The translations under genes and the position numbers were made by a program. The notes under the pieces are model-generated. The model was given only the letters and a program-made list of their open reading frames with translations, was not told the DNA's origin and searched no databases. Positions 8,198 to 17,950 of a stretch of DNA of 64,000 nucleotides are shown piece by piece. This stretch comes from Halonatronum saccharophilum DSM 13868 (GTDB taxonomy: Bacteria > Bacillota > Halanaerobiia > Halobacteroidales > Halobacteroidaceae): assembly GCF_000517025.1 (NCBI RefSeq), contig NZ_KI912095.1, forward strand, positions 352,888-416,887. The letters run 5' to 3'. Position 1 is the stretch's first letter. Every line of letters starts with the position of its first letter.

Positions 8198-8974
8198 TTA
8201 GCTAAATTTACTTACAATCTTAAAAGATTTTCTATGTATAGGCGTTGGCCCGTGCTCTTTTAATGCCTCTATATGATAAGCAGTCCCATAGCCCTTGTGA
8301 GATGAAAAACCATACTCAGGATACTCTTTATCATACTCTAACAACATTCTATCTCTAGTTACTTTAGCTACTATAGAGGCTGCAGCTATAGAAACACTAT
8401 TAGCATCACCTTCAACTATACCCTTTTGAGCAATAGCTATTCCAGGCAAAGTCTCAGCATCTATCAATAGATAATCAGGATCAACTTCTAAAGAACTTAT
8501 TGCTTCTTTCATTCCTTGATAAGTTGCTTGTAAGATATTAATTTCATCAATCCTTCTATTATCAACTATCCCTACACCTACACCCAAAGCCTTCTCTTGA
8601 ATAATCTCAAATAACTCTTCACGCTTGCTCTCTGATAATTTTTTCGAATCATCTAAACCAGGTATATAAGTGTCTTCATCCAATATGACTACAGCTGCCA
8701 CTACTGGCCCTGCTAAAGGTCCACGACCAGCCTCATCAATTCCACCAATCAATTTATAGCCTCTTTCTCTTAACCCTTTCTCATACCTGCTCATCTGCTC
8801 AAACTTTTCTTTAAGCATCTGCTCTCTCTTTCTAGCTTTGAGTATACTACTGCTTATCTTTTGTACACCTTTGCGCGAATCTAAAGCTAACTTCTCGATA
8901 AGATCATCCGAAATAACCTCTAAATTAGAGACTGCCTCTTTAATCTCTTTAATTGTCATACTAGCAAAATCCAT
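8198..8974 (-). CDS. rnhB: Ribonuclease HII
   Basis: RNase HII removes ribonucleotides from DNA and RNA in RNA/DNA hybrids. The signature GIDEAGRGPLAGPV carries the first catalytic Asp-Glu pair, LLIDAE supplies the next Asp, and ASIVAKVTRDR the conserved C-terminal motif. About 75 residues precede the catalytic domain, as in Bacillus RnhB (258 residues here). The frame is open to 9034, but the SD AAGGAGTG selects the ATG at 8974 (MDFASM). The order rplS-lepB-rbgA-rnhB is conserved in Bacillota. Confidence 0.95.
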   Translation of the reverse strand: MDFASMTIKEIKEAVSNLEVISDDLIEKLALDSRKGVQKISSSILKARKREQMLKEKFEQMSRYEKGLRERGYKLIGGIDEAGRGPLAGPVVAAVVILDEDTYIPGLDDSKKLSESKREELFEIIQEKALGVGVGIVDNRRIDEINILQATYQGMKEAISSLEVDPDYLLIDAETLPGIAIAQKGIVEGDANSVSIAAASIVAKVTRDRMLLEYDKEYPEYGFSSHKGYGTAYHIEALKEHGPTPIHRKSFKIVSKFS

Positions 8975-9089
8975 CCTCTCACTCCTTAAAAACCAGTTAA
9001 TAAAGAACATTAAATATTTAATAAATAAAATCAAAATCTAGAATATTCTCTATTGTCTGCCCTTGACCTTAACTGTCAATTATCAATTA

Positions 9090-9935
9090 TCAATTATCAA
9101 CTGTCTCTAAAGTTAATCTTCCAAATTTACCTTCCCTAAACTCTCTAATAATTATATCTGAAACTCTTTCTCGATCTATACGCCCACCTGATTGTAAACA
9201 GCCTCGCTTACGTCCAATATCAGCTACTAACTCATAGGTATCAGGGTTTACATAATCTAAGTTAAAACGTTCTTCTATCTTTTGGGGAGCGACATCAGTT
9301 AATATCTGAAGTAATTTATAAGCTAAAAGCTCACTATCAAATAAAGTCTCCTTAATAGCACCTGCTAAAGCTAATTTAAACCCTACCTCTTGATCCTCAA
9401 ATTTAGGCCATAAAATTCCAGGTGTATCTAATAACTCAAAGCCCTTTCTCAACTTCACCCATTGTTGGCCCCTAGTTACACCAGCTTTATTTCCAACTCG
9501 AGCACTCTTTTTATTACTTAAACTATTAATCAATTGAGACTTACCTACATTGGGAATACCGACTATCATCATCCTTATATCTTTCTTAGTACGCCCTTTT
9601 TCTTCCCATTTCTTCATTTCCTCTTCCATCAAGTCTTTACTGACTTTAATGATCCCATTTACCCCTTTACCAGATAAAGAGTTAACAGTTAAGGTTGGAG
9701 CAATATTTGAGAAATAATCCTCCCACCTTTGAGTCTCTTTAGGATCAGCCAAATCTTCTTTATTTAAAACAATAATCCTATTTTTACCTTCTAAAAGATC
9801 ATCTATATCAGGATTTCTACTACTTAACGGAATCCTAGCATCTAAAAGTTCAATTACTACATCTATTAAACCAAGTCTTTCACTAACCTTTCGCTTAGCT
9901 TTTACCATATGACCTGGGTACCATTGAATTGTCAT
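9090..9935 (-). CDS. rbgA: Ribosome biogenesis GTPase RbgA (YlqF)
   Basis: This is a circularly permuted GTPase needed for late assembly of the 50S subunit. The motif order is permuted as expected: G4 LNKED first, then G1 GIPNVGKSQLIN, then G3 DTPGILWP. The N-terminal QWYPGHMVKAKR is typical of YlqF, and an ANTAR-like RNA-binding C-terminal domain follows. At 281 residues the length is normal. It lies 12 bp after lepB with an SD (GGGGGTAG) before ATG 9935. A short tandem CAATTAT repeat (about 9077-9099) runs through the stop codon and may have replaced a few terminal residues. Confidence 0.96.
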   Translation of the reverse strand: MTIQWYPGHMVKAKRKVSERLGLIDVVIELLDARIPLSSRNPDIDDLLEGKNRIIVLNKEDLADPKETQRWEDYFSNIAPTLTVNSLSGKGVNGIIKVSKDLMEEEMKKWEEKGRTKKDIRMMIVGIPNVGKSQLINSLSNKKSARVGNKAGVTRGQQWVKLRKGFELLDTPGILWPKFEDQEVGFKLALAGAIKETLFDSELLAYKLLQILTDVAPQKIEERFNLDYVNPDTYELVADIGRKRGCLQSGGRIDRERVSDIIIREFREGKFGRLTLETVDN

Positions 9936-9947
9936 AATTACTACCCC

Positions 9948-10445
9948 CTAATTAATTAAGCTGATCCTATTTAAAGGCCAAAAGATAACAAATGCCCTAC
10001 CAACAACCTTTTCTTCAGGGACAAATCCCCAATACCTGCTATCCTCGCTATTATTTCTATTATCACCAAGCATAAAGTAATGACCTTCTGGAACAACTTT
10101 AGCTGGAAAATCTGCATAATTTCTCTCTAATAGATAGTCCTCTTCCAATACTTCTCCATTAATATGAACCACACCATTTATTATTTCCACTTCATCCCCT
10201 GGCATACCAATTAACCTTTTAATGAAGTTACGCCTAGGATCAACTGGATATTTAAAGACTATAATTTCCTGGCGTTTAGGCTCAGTAAATCTATAAATGA
10301 ATTTATTTACTAAAATCCTATCTCCAGGCTCTAATAGAGGTCTCATAGACCCAGATGGAATAAAAAAGGCCTGTACCACAAAGGTAATTATTAAAAAGGC
10401 AAGAATAATTGAGATAATTAAGGATTCTAAATACTCTCTAATCAT
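9948..10445 (-). CDS. lepB: Signal peptidase I
   Basis: Type I signal peptidase removes signal peptides from exported proteins. One N-terminal membrane segment (about residues 10-30) is followed by the serine motif IPSGSMRPLL, the lysine motif region RNFIKRLIGMPGD and the box GDNRNNSEDSRYWG. This matches Bacillus-type SipS with a Ser/Lys dyad. At 165 residues it is of usual length. The SD GGAGGTG selects ATG 10445 over an in-frame GTG at 10460 that lies inside the SD. It sits between rplS and rbgA as in Bacillus and Clostridium. Confidence 0.95.
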   Translation of the reverse strand: MIREYLESLIISIILAFLIITFVVQAFFIPSGSMRPLLEPGDRILVNKFIYRFTEPKRQEIIVFKYPVDPRRNFIKRLIGMPGDEVEIINGVVHINGEVLEEDYLLERNYADFPAKVVPEGHYFMLGDNRNNSEDSRYWGFVPEEKVVGRAFVIFWPLNRISLIN

Positions 10446-10518
10446 AGATAACACCTCCACTTATATAAAAGAGGACAGGCTAAAAGCCAGTCCCCTAATA
10501 ATAGTCTTTGCAACTTAA

Positions 10519-10863
10519 TTAAAATCTCTTTTCTTTTACTTGAGCAGCCTTACCTCTACGTTCTCTTAGGTAATATAGCTTAGCTCTTCTTACATCTCCA
10601 CGTCTTACAACTTCGATCTTAGCGATCTTTGGAGAATGTAATGGGAATACACGTTCTACTCCAACTCCAAAAGATATCTTACGAACAGTGAAAGTCTCTT
10701 GAATTCCTCCACCCTTCTTCTTGATTACGATACCTTGGAATACCTGAATTCTCTCTTTTCCACCCTCTTGAACTTTTACATGAACCTTAAGAGTATCACC
10801 AGGGCCAAAAGAAGGAACTTCTTCTTTTAATTGATCTTGCTCTATAGCTTTAATCAAATCCAT
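10519..10863 (-). CDS. rplS: 50S ribosomal protein L19
   Basis: This is 114 residues of typical L19 sequence: [15 protein letters not shown] near the start, [16 protein letters not shown], then [16 protein letters not shown] and the basic tail [17 protein letters not shown]19 sits at the 30S-50S interface. The gene has its own promoter and a structured leader, so it is likely expressed separately from the trmD operon ahead of it and may read through into lepB-rbgA-rnhB. Confidence 0.97.
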   Translation of the reverse strand: MDLIKAIEQDQLKEEVPSFGPGDTLKVHVKVQEGGKERIQVFQGIVIKKKGGGIQETFTVRKISFGVGVERVFPLHSPKIAKIEVVRRGDVRRAKLYYLRERRGKAAQVKEKRF

Positions 10864-10938
10864 CGTTATTTGCCTCCCCTCTCAAGACGTTCTTAACCAC
10901 TTTTCTGGACAGCGGACCGCCTGTTTTCACACTGAATC
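10864..10938 (-). ncRNA. Probable L19 leader (5' UTR structure of rplS)
   Basis: Between the predicted transcription start and rplS lies about 70 nt of structured leader with GC-rich inverted segments (GGCGGTCCGC) and the SD GAGGGGAGG just before the ATG. A conserved L19 leader is known upstream of rplS in Bacillota and may mediate autogenous control. The assignment here rests on position and general form, not on a covariance match. Confidence 0.5.
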
Positions 10939-10967
10939 ATTATAGCATATAATTAGCAGTATTACAA
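10939..10967 (-). promoter_or_regulatory. Predicted sigma-A promoter of rplS
   Basis: On the minus strand, TTGTAA (10962-10967), a 17-bp spacer and TATAAT (10939-10944) preceded by TGC, an extended -10. Confidence 0.75.
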
Positions 10968-10984
10968 GAACTTTTTCTCTTTAA

Positions 10985-11572
10985 TTACTCATCACTATTA
11001 CTATACCATCCTTCTCCTAAGAGCCTATCCATAATAATAGAAGCAGCACTTCTTACAGATAGATGGTTATAATCTACTGGCCCATAGATAGGCTCTAAGA
11101 TATAATCAGTAGATTTCATAACCTCTTTGGTAAGACCCCATCCAGTTCCAAGAAGTATCAGATAAGGCTTATCTCCGCTTTGAATTTTGGCCCTTAAGTC
11201 TTTGTATCCAATTGTATTAGGATAGATCCTAGCATCAGTAGTTACTAAGATAGGTTCTTCTCCTTCTACCTTCTTAATATCTTCAACTGCATCTTCTAAC
11301 TCACTTCTTACATCTATTACACTAAAGGCTTCTTTTCTATCTGGATTGTATTGGGCTCCAAAATCACCAGTCCAATAATCTTTCATTTTATTGACCATAT
11401 CCTGTTGACTTTGGAGGTGATTTACTATGTAATACTTTTTCACACCATAAGTTCTACTTGCTCTAGCAATATCATGGAGGTCAAAATTTGTTACTGTAGT
11501 AGTAATTACCTCCATCTTCTTATTGTAAATTGGATTATGTATTAATGCCAAATAAAATCTTGGATTAGCCAT
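10985..11572 (-). CDS. SPOUT-type RNA methyltransferase (Methyltrn_RNA_4 family)
   Basis: This 195-residue protein resembles the SAM-dependent RNA methyltransferase family found next to trmD in many Clostridia and Thermotogae. It begins [13 protein letters not shown], has [11 protein letters not shown] and ends in a SPOUT-knot-like region: [14 protein letters not shown], then [23 protein letters not shown], where the cofactor-binding trefoil would be. Its target nucleotide is unknown to me. It overlaps the trmD stop by 8 bases, so it belongs to the rpsP-khpA-rimM-trmD operon. rplS, next along, has its own promoter. Confidence 0.88.
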   Translation of the reverse strand: MANPRFYLALIHNPIYNKKMEVITTTVTNFDLHDIARASRTYGVKKYYIVNHLQSQQDMVNKMKDYWTGDFGAQYNPDRKEAFSVIDVRSELEDAVEDIKKVEGEEPILVTTDARIYPNTIGYKDLRAKIQSGDKPYLILLGTGWGLTKEVMKSTDYILEPIYGPVDYNHLSVRSAASIIMDRLLGEGWYSNSDE

Positions 11573-12311
11573 TGGCCCCCTCCTCCATCTCTTTCTTTAT
11601 CTCTTCTAATAGCCCTTTATCCTCTTTGGACAGCTGAACCTTTTTTAAAAGCTCAGGCCTTCTTAGTAGAGTCTCTTCTAAGGCTTTTTTTCTGCGCCAA
11701 GTAGCAATCTTTCCATGGTTACCACTTAAAAGAATATCTGGAACCTCTATTCCTCTATAAGATTGAGGTCTTGTATAATTAGGAAAATCTAAAATCCCAT
11801 TATAAAAAGAATCTTCTATTGCCGATTCTTCACTTCCAAGAACTTCAGGTACCATCCTAGAAACTGCATCTATTAAGACCATAGCTGGTAACTCTCCACC
11901 AGTTAAAACATAATCACCAATTGAAACTTCATGGGTAACTAAATTATCCCTAACCCGCTGGTCGATACCTTCATAATGTCCACACAAAAGTACTAATCTA
12001 TCTTCTTTAGCAAATTCTTTAGCCATCTTTTGGTCTAAAGTCTTTCCTTGAGGAGTTAAAAAGATTAAAGGAGTGCCTTCCTCTATCTTCAAATCATCTA
12101 CCGCTTCAAAGATAGGTTCTGGTTTCATTACCATCCCCGCTCCACCACCGTAGGGGTAATCATCAGCCTGATTATGCTTATCTTTTGTATAATCTCTAAT
12201 ATCTACTTTATTTATAGAAATAAGCTCTCTCTCCCTAGCTTTATTTAGTATACTAGCACCGAGTACACTATCAAACATCTCTGGAAAGAGAGTTAAAATA
12301 TCGAATTTCAT
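11565..12311 (-). CDS. trmD: tRNA (guanine-N1)-methyltransferase
   Basis: TrmD methylates G37 of tRNAs reading CNN codons and prevents +1 frameshifts. The N-terminal [30 protein letters not shown] and the SAM-binding trefoil region [18 protein letters not shown]...RMVPEVLG are classic. The 248-residue length is typical. It lies 11 bp after rimM and overlaps the following methyltransferase gene by 8 bases. Confidence 0.97.
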   Translation of the reverse strand: MKFDILTLFPEMFDSVLGASILNKARERELISINKVDIRDYTKDKHNQADDYPYGGGAGMVMKPEPIFEAVDDLKIEEGTPLIFLTPQGKTLDQKMAKEFAKEDRLVLLCGHYEGIDQRVRDNLVTHEVSIGDYVLTGGELPAMVLIDAVSRMVPEVLGSEESAIEDSFYNGILDFPNYTRPQSYRGIEVPDILLSGNHGKIATWRRKKALEETLLRRPELLKKVQLSKEDKGLLEEIKKEMEEGANG

Positions 12312-12322
12312 CTATATCCCAC

Positions 12323-12829
12323 CTACCTTAAACCTGGAATCATTTTAACAATCATCTCTCTTTTCTCCATATCAACAGATAAAACCACATCTTTAATGGC
12401 TGGCAAGAGAACCTCTTTATTAGCATTTTTAACAACATAAACATCGTTGGCCCCTGTCTCTAAGACCTCTGCTAATATACCTAAGTCCTCGCCTTGATCT
12501 GTATAAACTTGAATACCTACAATATCATCTATATAATAAGTAGCTTCAGGAAGATCAACTTTATCCTCATCCTTTACTTTCAAGAAGAATCCCTTATGTT
12601 CGATAGCTATACCAATTTCATCAAAACCTTTAAACTTTAAAATAACAAAATCTTTATGATACCACATATCCTCTACAAAGACCTCTTTTTTGATTCTATT
12701 TTTTATTAGATAAAGAGAATCTAACTCTTCAAACCTTTCAATGAAATCAGTCAAAGGAGCAACTCTAACCTCTCCTTTATTACCTTGATGACGAATTATC
12801 TTGCCAATTGTAGTTAACTCTTCTCCCAT
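12323..12829 (-). CDS. rimM: 16S rRNA processing protein RimM
   Basis: RimM binds ribosomal protein S19 and helps mature the 30S head. The N-terminal beta barrel begins TTIGKIIRHQGNKGEVRV, and the C-terminal PRC barrel includes VGIQVYTDQGEDLGIL and NKEVLLPAIKDVV. At 168 residues it is of normal size. The SD AAGGAGAG selects ATG 12829 (MGEELTT), not the in-frame ATG at 12847. Its place between khpA and trmD is canonical. Confidence 0.95.
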   Translation of the reverse strand: MGEELTTIGKIIRHQGNKGEVRVAPLTDFIERFEELDSLYLIKNRIKKEVFVEDMWYHKDFVILKFKGFDEIGIAIEHKGFFLKVKDEDKVDLPEATYYIDDIVGIQVYTDQGEDLGILAEVLETGANDVYVVKNANKEVLLPAIKDVVLSVDMEKREMIVKMIPGLR

Positions 12830-12912
12830 AACTACTCTCCTTTTCATTATTATATACTTTTTATTATAAATTATAATTAAAGAGCTAGAGTTAGCCTCTA
12901 GCTCTGCATTAA

Positions 12913-13143
12913 TCAGTCTTTAATTTCTACTCTTACCTGCTTCTTAGCTTTAGTTGCTGCAGCCTCAATTAGGGTTCTGATGGCTTTAGCCACCCTTCCC
13001 CCTTTACCGATGACCTTACCCATATCTTCATCAGCAACTCTCAACTCTAAGATAATAGACTGTCCTTCTTCCCTCTCCTTAACGGAGACTTCTTGAGGAT
13101 TGTCCACTATATTTTCAGCAATAGTTCTTAGTACCTCTTTCAA
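12913..13143 (-). CDS. khpA: KH domain RNA-binding protein KhpA
   Basis: This is a 76-residue single KH-domain protein. The GKGGRVAKAIRTLI loop is the GXXG RNA-binding motif. KhpA pairs with KhpB/Jag and binds many RNAs, affecting cell elongation in Gram-positives. The start is TTG at 13143, chosen because GGAGGTG sits seven bases upstream; the longer frame from 13158 would place the SD inside the gene. It follows rpsP as in most Bacillota. Confidence 0.93.
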   Translation of the reverse strand: MKEVLRTIAENIVDNPQEVSVKEREEGQSIILELRVADEDMGKVIGKGGRVAKAIRTLIEAAATKAKKQVRVEIKD

Positions 13144-13178
13144 AGAGAGCACCTCCAATTAAGTTAAAGACCTCTTTT

Positions 13179-13442
13179 TTAGTTCTTTTCAGCAAATTTC
13201 TTCATAATACCTTCACGCTTAAAAATATTCTTAACTGTATCGGAAGGTTGAGCACCTTTACTTAGCCATTCTATTGCACTTTCTTCATTAATCTTAACTG
13301 TTTCTGGCTCAGTAGTAGGGTTATAGAATCCTACCTCTTCGATAAATCTACCATCACGAGGAGATCTAGAATCAGCAACAACTAATCTATAAAAAGGATT
13401 TCTCTTAGCTCCCATTCTTTTTAGTCTAATCTTAACTGCCAT
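13179..13442 (-). CDS. rpsP: 30S ribosomal protein S16
   Basis: The 87-residue protein has the standard S16 start [21 protein letters not shown] and the [14 protein letters not shown] core. The SD AAAGGAGGTGA lies just before ATG 13442. The 113-bp spacer to ffh holds a short repeat-like stretch rich in AGCT and TAGC, similar to one near 35343. Confidence 0.97.
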   Translation of the reverse strand: MAVKIRLKRMGAKRNPFYRLVVADSRSPRDGRFIEEVGFYNPTTEPETVKINEESAIEWLSKGAQPSDTVKNIFKREGIMKKFAEKN

Positions 13443-13555
13443 TATTATTCACCTCCTTTATAGTATATAGCTTCTAGCTTGTGGCTACTAGCTAAATTAC
13501 TTAAGTATATATATTATTATAACTAGCTGCTAATACCTAGCAGCTAATAAATAAC

Positions 13556-14905
13556 TTACATAAAAGGTAGTTTAAATTTACCCTTCAATCCACCTTTTCC
13601 ACCTAGACCTTTTTGCATTTGGCCCATCTGTTTCATCATCTTTCTTGTCTGCTTAAACTGCTTTAATAGTCGATTAACATCTTGAACTTTTGTTCCACTA
13701 CCTTTAGCAATTCTTCGCCTTCTACTTCCATTAATCATCTCTGGATTACGACGTTCTTCTATGGTCATAGAACTGATAAGAGCTTGAATCTTATCTAACT
13801 CTTTTTCATCCATATTGATATTCTTTAACTGCTTACCAACACCAGGTATCATCCCTAAAACCTCTTCTAAAGGTCCCATATTTCTCACCTGGTTCATCTG
13901 ATCTAAGAAATCCTCTAAGGTAAACTCTTGCCTTCTTAATTTCTCTTCTAGCTCTTTTGCTTTCTGAGCATCTATCTGCTCTTCAGCTTTTTCAATAAGA
14001 GTTAGAACATCACCCATCCCCAAAATTCTTGAGGCCATTCTATCTGGGTGGAATGGCTTTAGATCATCTAACTTCTCACCAAAACCTCCAAATTTAATAG
14101 GCTTATTGGTTACAGAACTGATTGATAAGGCTGCCCCACCACGAGCATCACCATCTAACTTAGTCAAAATTACACCGTCAACACCTAGCGCTTCATCAAA
14201 GCTTTGGGCAACATTCACAGCATCCTGACCAGTCATTGAATCAACAACTAATAGTATCTCATGTGGCTTAACCTCTTTTTTAATATCTTTAAGCTCATCC
14301 ATCAATTCCTCATCTATATGCAATCGACCAGCAGTATCTATAATCACAACATCATTACCATTTGACTCTGCATTACTGATTGCTGCTTTCGCAATATCGA
14401 CTGGACTCTGCTTATCCCCCATAGTAAATACAGGTTGCTCAACTCTCTCTCCTAGTACCTGTAGCTGTTTGATAGCAGCAGGCCTATAGATATCTCCAGC
14501 TACTAATAAAGGGTTCTTTCCTTCCTTCTTTAGAAGCTTAGCTAGTTTACCTACAGTGGTAGTCTTACCGGCACCTTGTAAACCTGCCATCATAATTACT
14601 GTAGGAGGGTTGGAGGCAAAGGTTATCTTACTCTGCGATCCACCCATCAAATCTGTTAACTCTTCATTAACAATCTTAATAACCTGTTGGGCAGGAGTTA
14701 AACTACCTAAAACCTCTTCTCCAACAGCTCTTTTTTCTATCTTTTTAATAAACTTCTTAACAACCTTAAAGTTAACATCGGCTTCTAACAAAGCCAATTT
14801 AACCTCGCGCATTGCTGCTTTAACATCCTTCTCCGATAACTTTCCTTTACTCTTTAATTTATCAAAAGCACCTTGTAACTTGTCTGCCAATCCTTCAAAG
14901 ATCAC
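13556..14905 (-). CDS. ffh: Signal recognition particle protein Ffh
   Basis: Ffh is the SRP54 GTPase that binds signal peptides and 4.5S RNA. The N domain covers about 1-90 and the G domain has [15 protein letters not shown] (G1), DTAGR (G3) and [12 protein letters not shown]. The methionine-rich M domain ends in [20 protein letters not shown]. At 449 residues the length is full. It overlaps ylxM by four bases, giving translational coupling, and rpsP follows. Confidence 0.97.
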   Translation of the reverse strand: MIFEGLADKLQGAFDKLKSKGKLSEKDVKAAMREVKLALLEADVNFKVVKKFIKKIEKRAVGEEVLGSLTPAQQVIKIVNEELTDLMGGSQSKITFASNPPTVIMMAGLQGAGKTTTVGKLAKLLKKEGKNPLLVAGDIYRPAAIKQLQVLGERVEQPVFTMGDKQSPVDIAKAAISNAESNGNDVVIIDTAGRLHIDEELMDELKDIKKEVKPHEILLVVDSMTGQDAVNVAQSFDEALGVDGVILTKLDGDARGGAALSISSVTNKPIKFGGFGEKLDDLKPFHPDRMASRILGMGDVLTLIEKAEEQIDAQKAKELEEKLRRQEFTLEDFLDQMNQVRNMGPLEEVLGMIPGVGKQLKNINMDEKELDKIQALISSMTIEERRNPEMINGSRRRRIAKGSGTKVQDVNRLLKQFKQTRKMMKQMGQMQKGLGGKGGLKGKFKLPFM

Positions 14906-15270
14906 ACTAATTCCCCCTCTTGGTAAGCTTTTAGTCTAATTAAAATATCCTTTAAATCCTCTAGCTCTTCCTTTTCCAATCTGGGTTCTATCCTTTTTCT
15001 TATATCTTCTAATTTTTCTATCTCTTCTTCTATTCGTTGATAGTGTTTTAGTAATTTTAATTTTTCTTCATAGTCTTCTAAAGCTTCTTCTGAGCGCTTT
15101 AGATTGTCATAAACGCCTTGTCTACTGATCCCTTTCTGCTCTGCTATCTCACCTAAAGATAGGTCATGATAGTAATAGAGCTTAACAAACTCTTGTTGCT
15201 TTTGAGTCAGTAGCTTCCCATAAAAACTAAACAACTTCCCAATCCTAACAACCTTGTCAACACTTAACAA
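14902..15270 (-). CDS. ylxM: YlxM family helix-turn-helix protein
   Basis: YlxM proteins precede ffh in most Bacillota and, in streptococci, modulate SRP-RNA binding. This 122-residue copy shows the sigma-70-region-4-like HTH ([20 protein letters not shown], then [18 protein letters not shown]) and a C-terminal coiled coil. The start is TTG at 15270 behind the SD GAAGGTGG. The frame is open further to 15333, but those 21 codons would overlap the promoter region and lack an SD. Confidence 0.9.
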   Translation of the reverse strand: MLSVDKVVRIGKLFSFYGKLLTQKQQEFVKLYYYHDLSLGEIAEQKGISRQGVYDNLKRSEEALEDYEEKLKLLKHYQRIEEEIEKLEDIRKRIEPRLEKEELEDLKDILIRLKAYQEGELV

Positions 15271-15315
15271 AAAACCACCTTCAATCCTGTTAAGTAATTT
15301 CACTTTACAGACATA

Positions 15316-15344
15316 ACTATAACATAGTAACACATAGTTGTCAA
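15316..15344 (-). promoter_or_regulatory. Predicted strong sigma-A promoter of ylxM-ffh-rpsP
   Basis: On the minus strand, TTGACA (15339-15344), a 17-bp spacer and TATAGT (15316-15321). The spacer and -10 contain AACTAT...ATAGTT, an inverted repeat that might be an operator. Confidence 0.75.
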
Positions 15345-15488
15345 TTATTTTTTTATTGCCTTTATCCTGTGAAAATCAAAGTGCTGCTCAATAGGTAATA
15401 TAGTGTCAGTTTTAGAGTTAAGATCAAAAGATTTTTTTACCACTAATGAACTGAAGCTTTTTACCTTAACTATCAATTCTCAATTAAT

Positions 15489-16613
15489 CTATTCCTCGCC
15501 ATCAAATAGTGCATTGATAAAGCTCTCTGGCTCGAAGTCTTGTAAGTCCTCTGCACCTTCACCTACACCGATTAGCTTGATTGGAATACCTAGCTCCTCT
15601 TTAATAGCAATTACTACTCCACCTTTAGCCGTTCCATCTAGTTTGGTTAAAGCAATTCCATCAACATTTACAGCTTCGTTAAATAGCTTAGCTTGGGAGA
15701 TTGCATTCTGCCCTGTAGTGGCATCTAAGACTAAAAGAACCTCAACTCTCATATCACCAGCTTCACGATCGATTACCCTTCTTACCTTCTTAAGTTCTTC
15801 CATTAGATTAGACTGAGTATGTAACCTTCCAGCAGTATCTACTATTAATAAGTCAACCTCTCTAGACTTAGCTGCTTGTACTGCATCATAGGCTACAGCT
15901 GCAGCATCAGCACCCTCTTGGTGGGATATTATATCTATCCCAACCCTTGAAGACCAGACCTTAAGTTGATCAATTGCTGCTGCTCTAAAGGTATCTCCAG
16001 CGCCTAAAAGTACTTTCTTATCCGCAGCCTTAAACTTTTGTCCAATTTTTCCAATAGTAGTTGTCTTTCCGGCCCCATTAACACCTACTACCATCAAAAT
16101 AGTTGGCTTATCCTCTTCTTCTTCCTCTTCTTGGTTTAATAACTCAATTAACTGTTCTCTAAATATATTAGTAAGATCACTTGGCTCTTTAATCTTCTCC
16201 TCCTGAGCCTTATCCCTCAAATCATCTACCAACTTCATAGTTGTATTCACACCTACATCAGCTTGAATCAATATCTCTTCTAACTCTTCATACAATTCAT
16301 CATCAATACTTGAAAACCTACTAAAGAGATCTTCAACCTGAGATACAAAACCTTTCCTTGTCTTGGATAGCCCCTTTTTTAACCGGCTAAAGAAACCAAC
16401 TTTCTCTTCTTTTTCTTCTACTTCATTAAGCTTTTGTTCAGCTTTTTCTCCAACCTTTTCCTCAATTTTCTCTTCAACTTCGACTTCCTCTTTCTTCTCT
16501 CCTAGATCTTCTTCAATCTCTTTTATTTCTTCTACTACTTGTACTACTTGCTCATCTACAAGCTCTTCTTTCTTCTTTTTCTTTCTACCTAAACCAAATA
16601 TCTTCTTTAACAT
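15489..16613 (-). CDS. ftsY: Signal recognition particle receptor FtsY
   Basis: FtsY is the membrane-associated SRP receptor GTPase. A highly acidic N-terminal A domain (about 15-80, nearly all Glu and Lys) precedes the NG domain with GVNGAGKTTTIGKIG, DTAGRLHTQ and TKLDGTAKGG. The start is ATG 16613, eight bases after the SD GGGGAG; the in-frame GTG at 16622 lies too close. ylxM-ffh begins a separate transcript 145 bp downstream. Confidence 0.96.
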   Translation of the reverse strand: MLKKIFGLGRKKKKKEELVDEQVVQVVEEIKEIEEDLGEKKEEVEVEEKIEEKVGEKAEQKLNEVEEKEEKVGFFSRLKKGLSKTRKGFVSQVEDLFSRFSSIDDELYEELEEILIQADVGVNTTMKLVDDLRDKAQEEKIKEPSDLTNIFREQLIELLNQEEEEEEDKPTILMVVGVNGAGKTTTIGKIGQKFKAADKKVLLGAGDTFRAAAIDQLKVWSSRVGIDIISHQEGADAAAVAYDAVQAAKSREVDLLIVDTAGRLHTQSNLMEELKKVRRVIDREAGDMRVEVLLVLDATTGQNAISQAKLFNEAVNVDGIALTKLDGTAKGGVVIAIKEELGIPIKLIGVGEGAEDLQDFEPESFINALFDGEE

Positions 16614-16628
16614 AATCTTCACTCCCCA

Positions 16629-17759
16629 CTATTTCATCTCAATTGGTTTACATAAATCTGTATATTCTTGGGCGATTCCAAATCTCCTCTTTCTTATCTC
16701 TGTCTCTTCTTCTGGAGTTTGGGCCAAATAATACCGTTGACCAACCTCTTCATACTCATCGGCAAGGTTAGCAACTTCAGGACGAAGTTCAATAACTGTA
16801 GCCCCTCTAATGTTACCATCTTTATCATGACCAATAGCAACTACCGGTCTCCCCCAAGTTCCCGGGCCAGCCATGGCATCACCCATATGCATTACACCTG
16901 TTCCACCTGGATGTGTATGTACTATCACTACGTTGTTAGGAATAACTTCAGTATAAGCTTCCTTTAGAGATAAGCCTGAGATATCTGTATAACTTGAGGC
17001 AAGCATCCTCGATGGTACATAACCCATACCACCAACTACAATCTCACCTTTTTGTACTATATGACCATCCTTTACCTCTCCAATGGCTGCTACCTCTCTT
17101 CCTTGCTCAACCTGAGTAGATTTATCTACTAACCTTTTAGCAAAACCTTCATCTATAGAATCAACTTCAACAGTTGGAATCTCCCAATCACTTTTTACTA
17201 GAGATAATTCTACATCCCTTTCTTCAATATCAACAACCTCTAACTCTTCACAAACATCTAAATAATTAAGTTGAAGGTTGAAAGACTCTCTTAAGATATC
17301 CCTCTCTTCTTCCATAGTATTGGCTGTTAACCTCTTTAATTGAATATTTTCTGAGCTGGTAGAGAGATCAAATAGCTTCTTTTGAGGATAAATTAGACCT
17401 ACCCCAGCTGCTTTACCCATCTTCACCCCTATACTTACTAGAGGAAGATTAAAGATATCAAGACCACCAGTTCCAACAATTATCCCTGTCTTTCCAGGGT
17501 TAGTGGTAATTATCACTGCATTATCAGGCAGTTGATTAATTATCTCTAAAAGAGACTCCCCTTCTACCTTTACTAATTTAGATAACATCTTTCTATAAGG
17601 AAGGCCAGATATACCCCCATCTACCAAATCTGTCAATGCATCTATGTACCCTTCATCATTTAAAAAACCAATAGCCCCAGCGGGTCTTCCTTGGCTTAAA
17701 TGGTTGCTTCTTTCTACTAATCTATCTACTACAAATTTTCCTATACCTTTTACCTTCAT
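16629..17759 (-). CDS. Uncharacterised protein with duplicated JAB-like domain and one HTHPG motif
   Basis: I cannot name this 376-residue protein. It contains an internal duplication: residues 11-100 and 207-315 align, for example [20 protein letters not shown] against [20 protein letters not shown]. Each copy ends in a strand plus loop. The second copy has [10 protein letters not shown] (279-288) followed by HMGD, which resembles the metal site of JAB/MPN (JAMM) peptidases. In the first copy the same place reads ITTNPGKTG, so both histidines are lost. The usual JAMM Ser-x2-Asp spacing is not exact. Glycine-rich loops and the absence of a signal peptide suggest a cytoplasmic hydrolase, one half active and one structural. 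Database annotation as a peptidase is likely, but the reaction is unknown. It sits 15 bp before ftsY and follows smc. Confidence 0.75.
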   Translation of the reverse strand: MKVKGIGKFVVDRLVERSNHLSQGRPAGAIGFLNDEGYIDALTDLVDGGISGLPYRKMLSKLVKVEGESLLEIINQLPDNAVIITTNPGKTGIIVGTGGLDIFNLPLVSIGVKMGKAAGVGLIYPQKKLFDLSTSSENIQLKRLTANTMEEERDILRESFNLQLNYLDVCEELEVVDIEERDVELSLVKSDWEIPTVEVDSIDEGFAKRLVDKSTQVEQGREVAAIGEVKDGHIVQKGEIVVGGMGYVPSRMLASSYTDISGLSLKEAYTEVIPNNVVIVHTHPGGTGVMHMGDAMAGPGTWGRPVVAIGHDKDGNIRGATVIELRPEVANLADEYEEVGQRYYLAQTPEEETEIRKRRFGIAQEYTDLCKPIEMK

Positions 17760-17950
17760 AATTTCCTCCTTTTATTATTAGCTATATGATTTATGCTAAT
17801 GATTTTTATCTTCTTAAAACTTCAAGTGCAAAATCACCCGTACTGACAAAGGCAGTATTCTAGAATCAGAAGTCTGGAATCTGTACAGATCAAAGTCAAG
17901 GACTTAAAGATTTTGAACTTGCTTATTCTTCGTTCCCAATTCCTAAATTC
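17760..17950. other. Spacer between smc and the duplicated-domain protein gene
   Basis: It holds no gene. The segment TGCTAATGATTTTTAT (17794-17809) is identical to part of the dispersed repeat near 42522. No terminator hairpin with a T-run was seen. Confidence 0.4.

Noticed and set aside
14556-14939. Plus-strand 127-residue open frame opposite ffh
   Set aside because: Lies antisense to the Ffh GTPase domain, with no SD and no family resemblance.
16363-16731. Plus-strand open frame rich in Ser and Phe opposite ftsY
   Set aside because: It mirrors the Glu/Lys-rich acidic domain of FtsY on the other strand and has no SD; a shadow frame.
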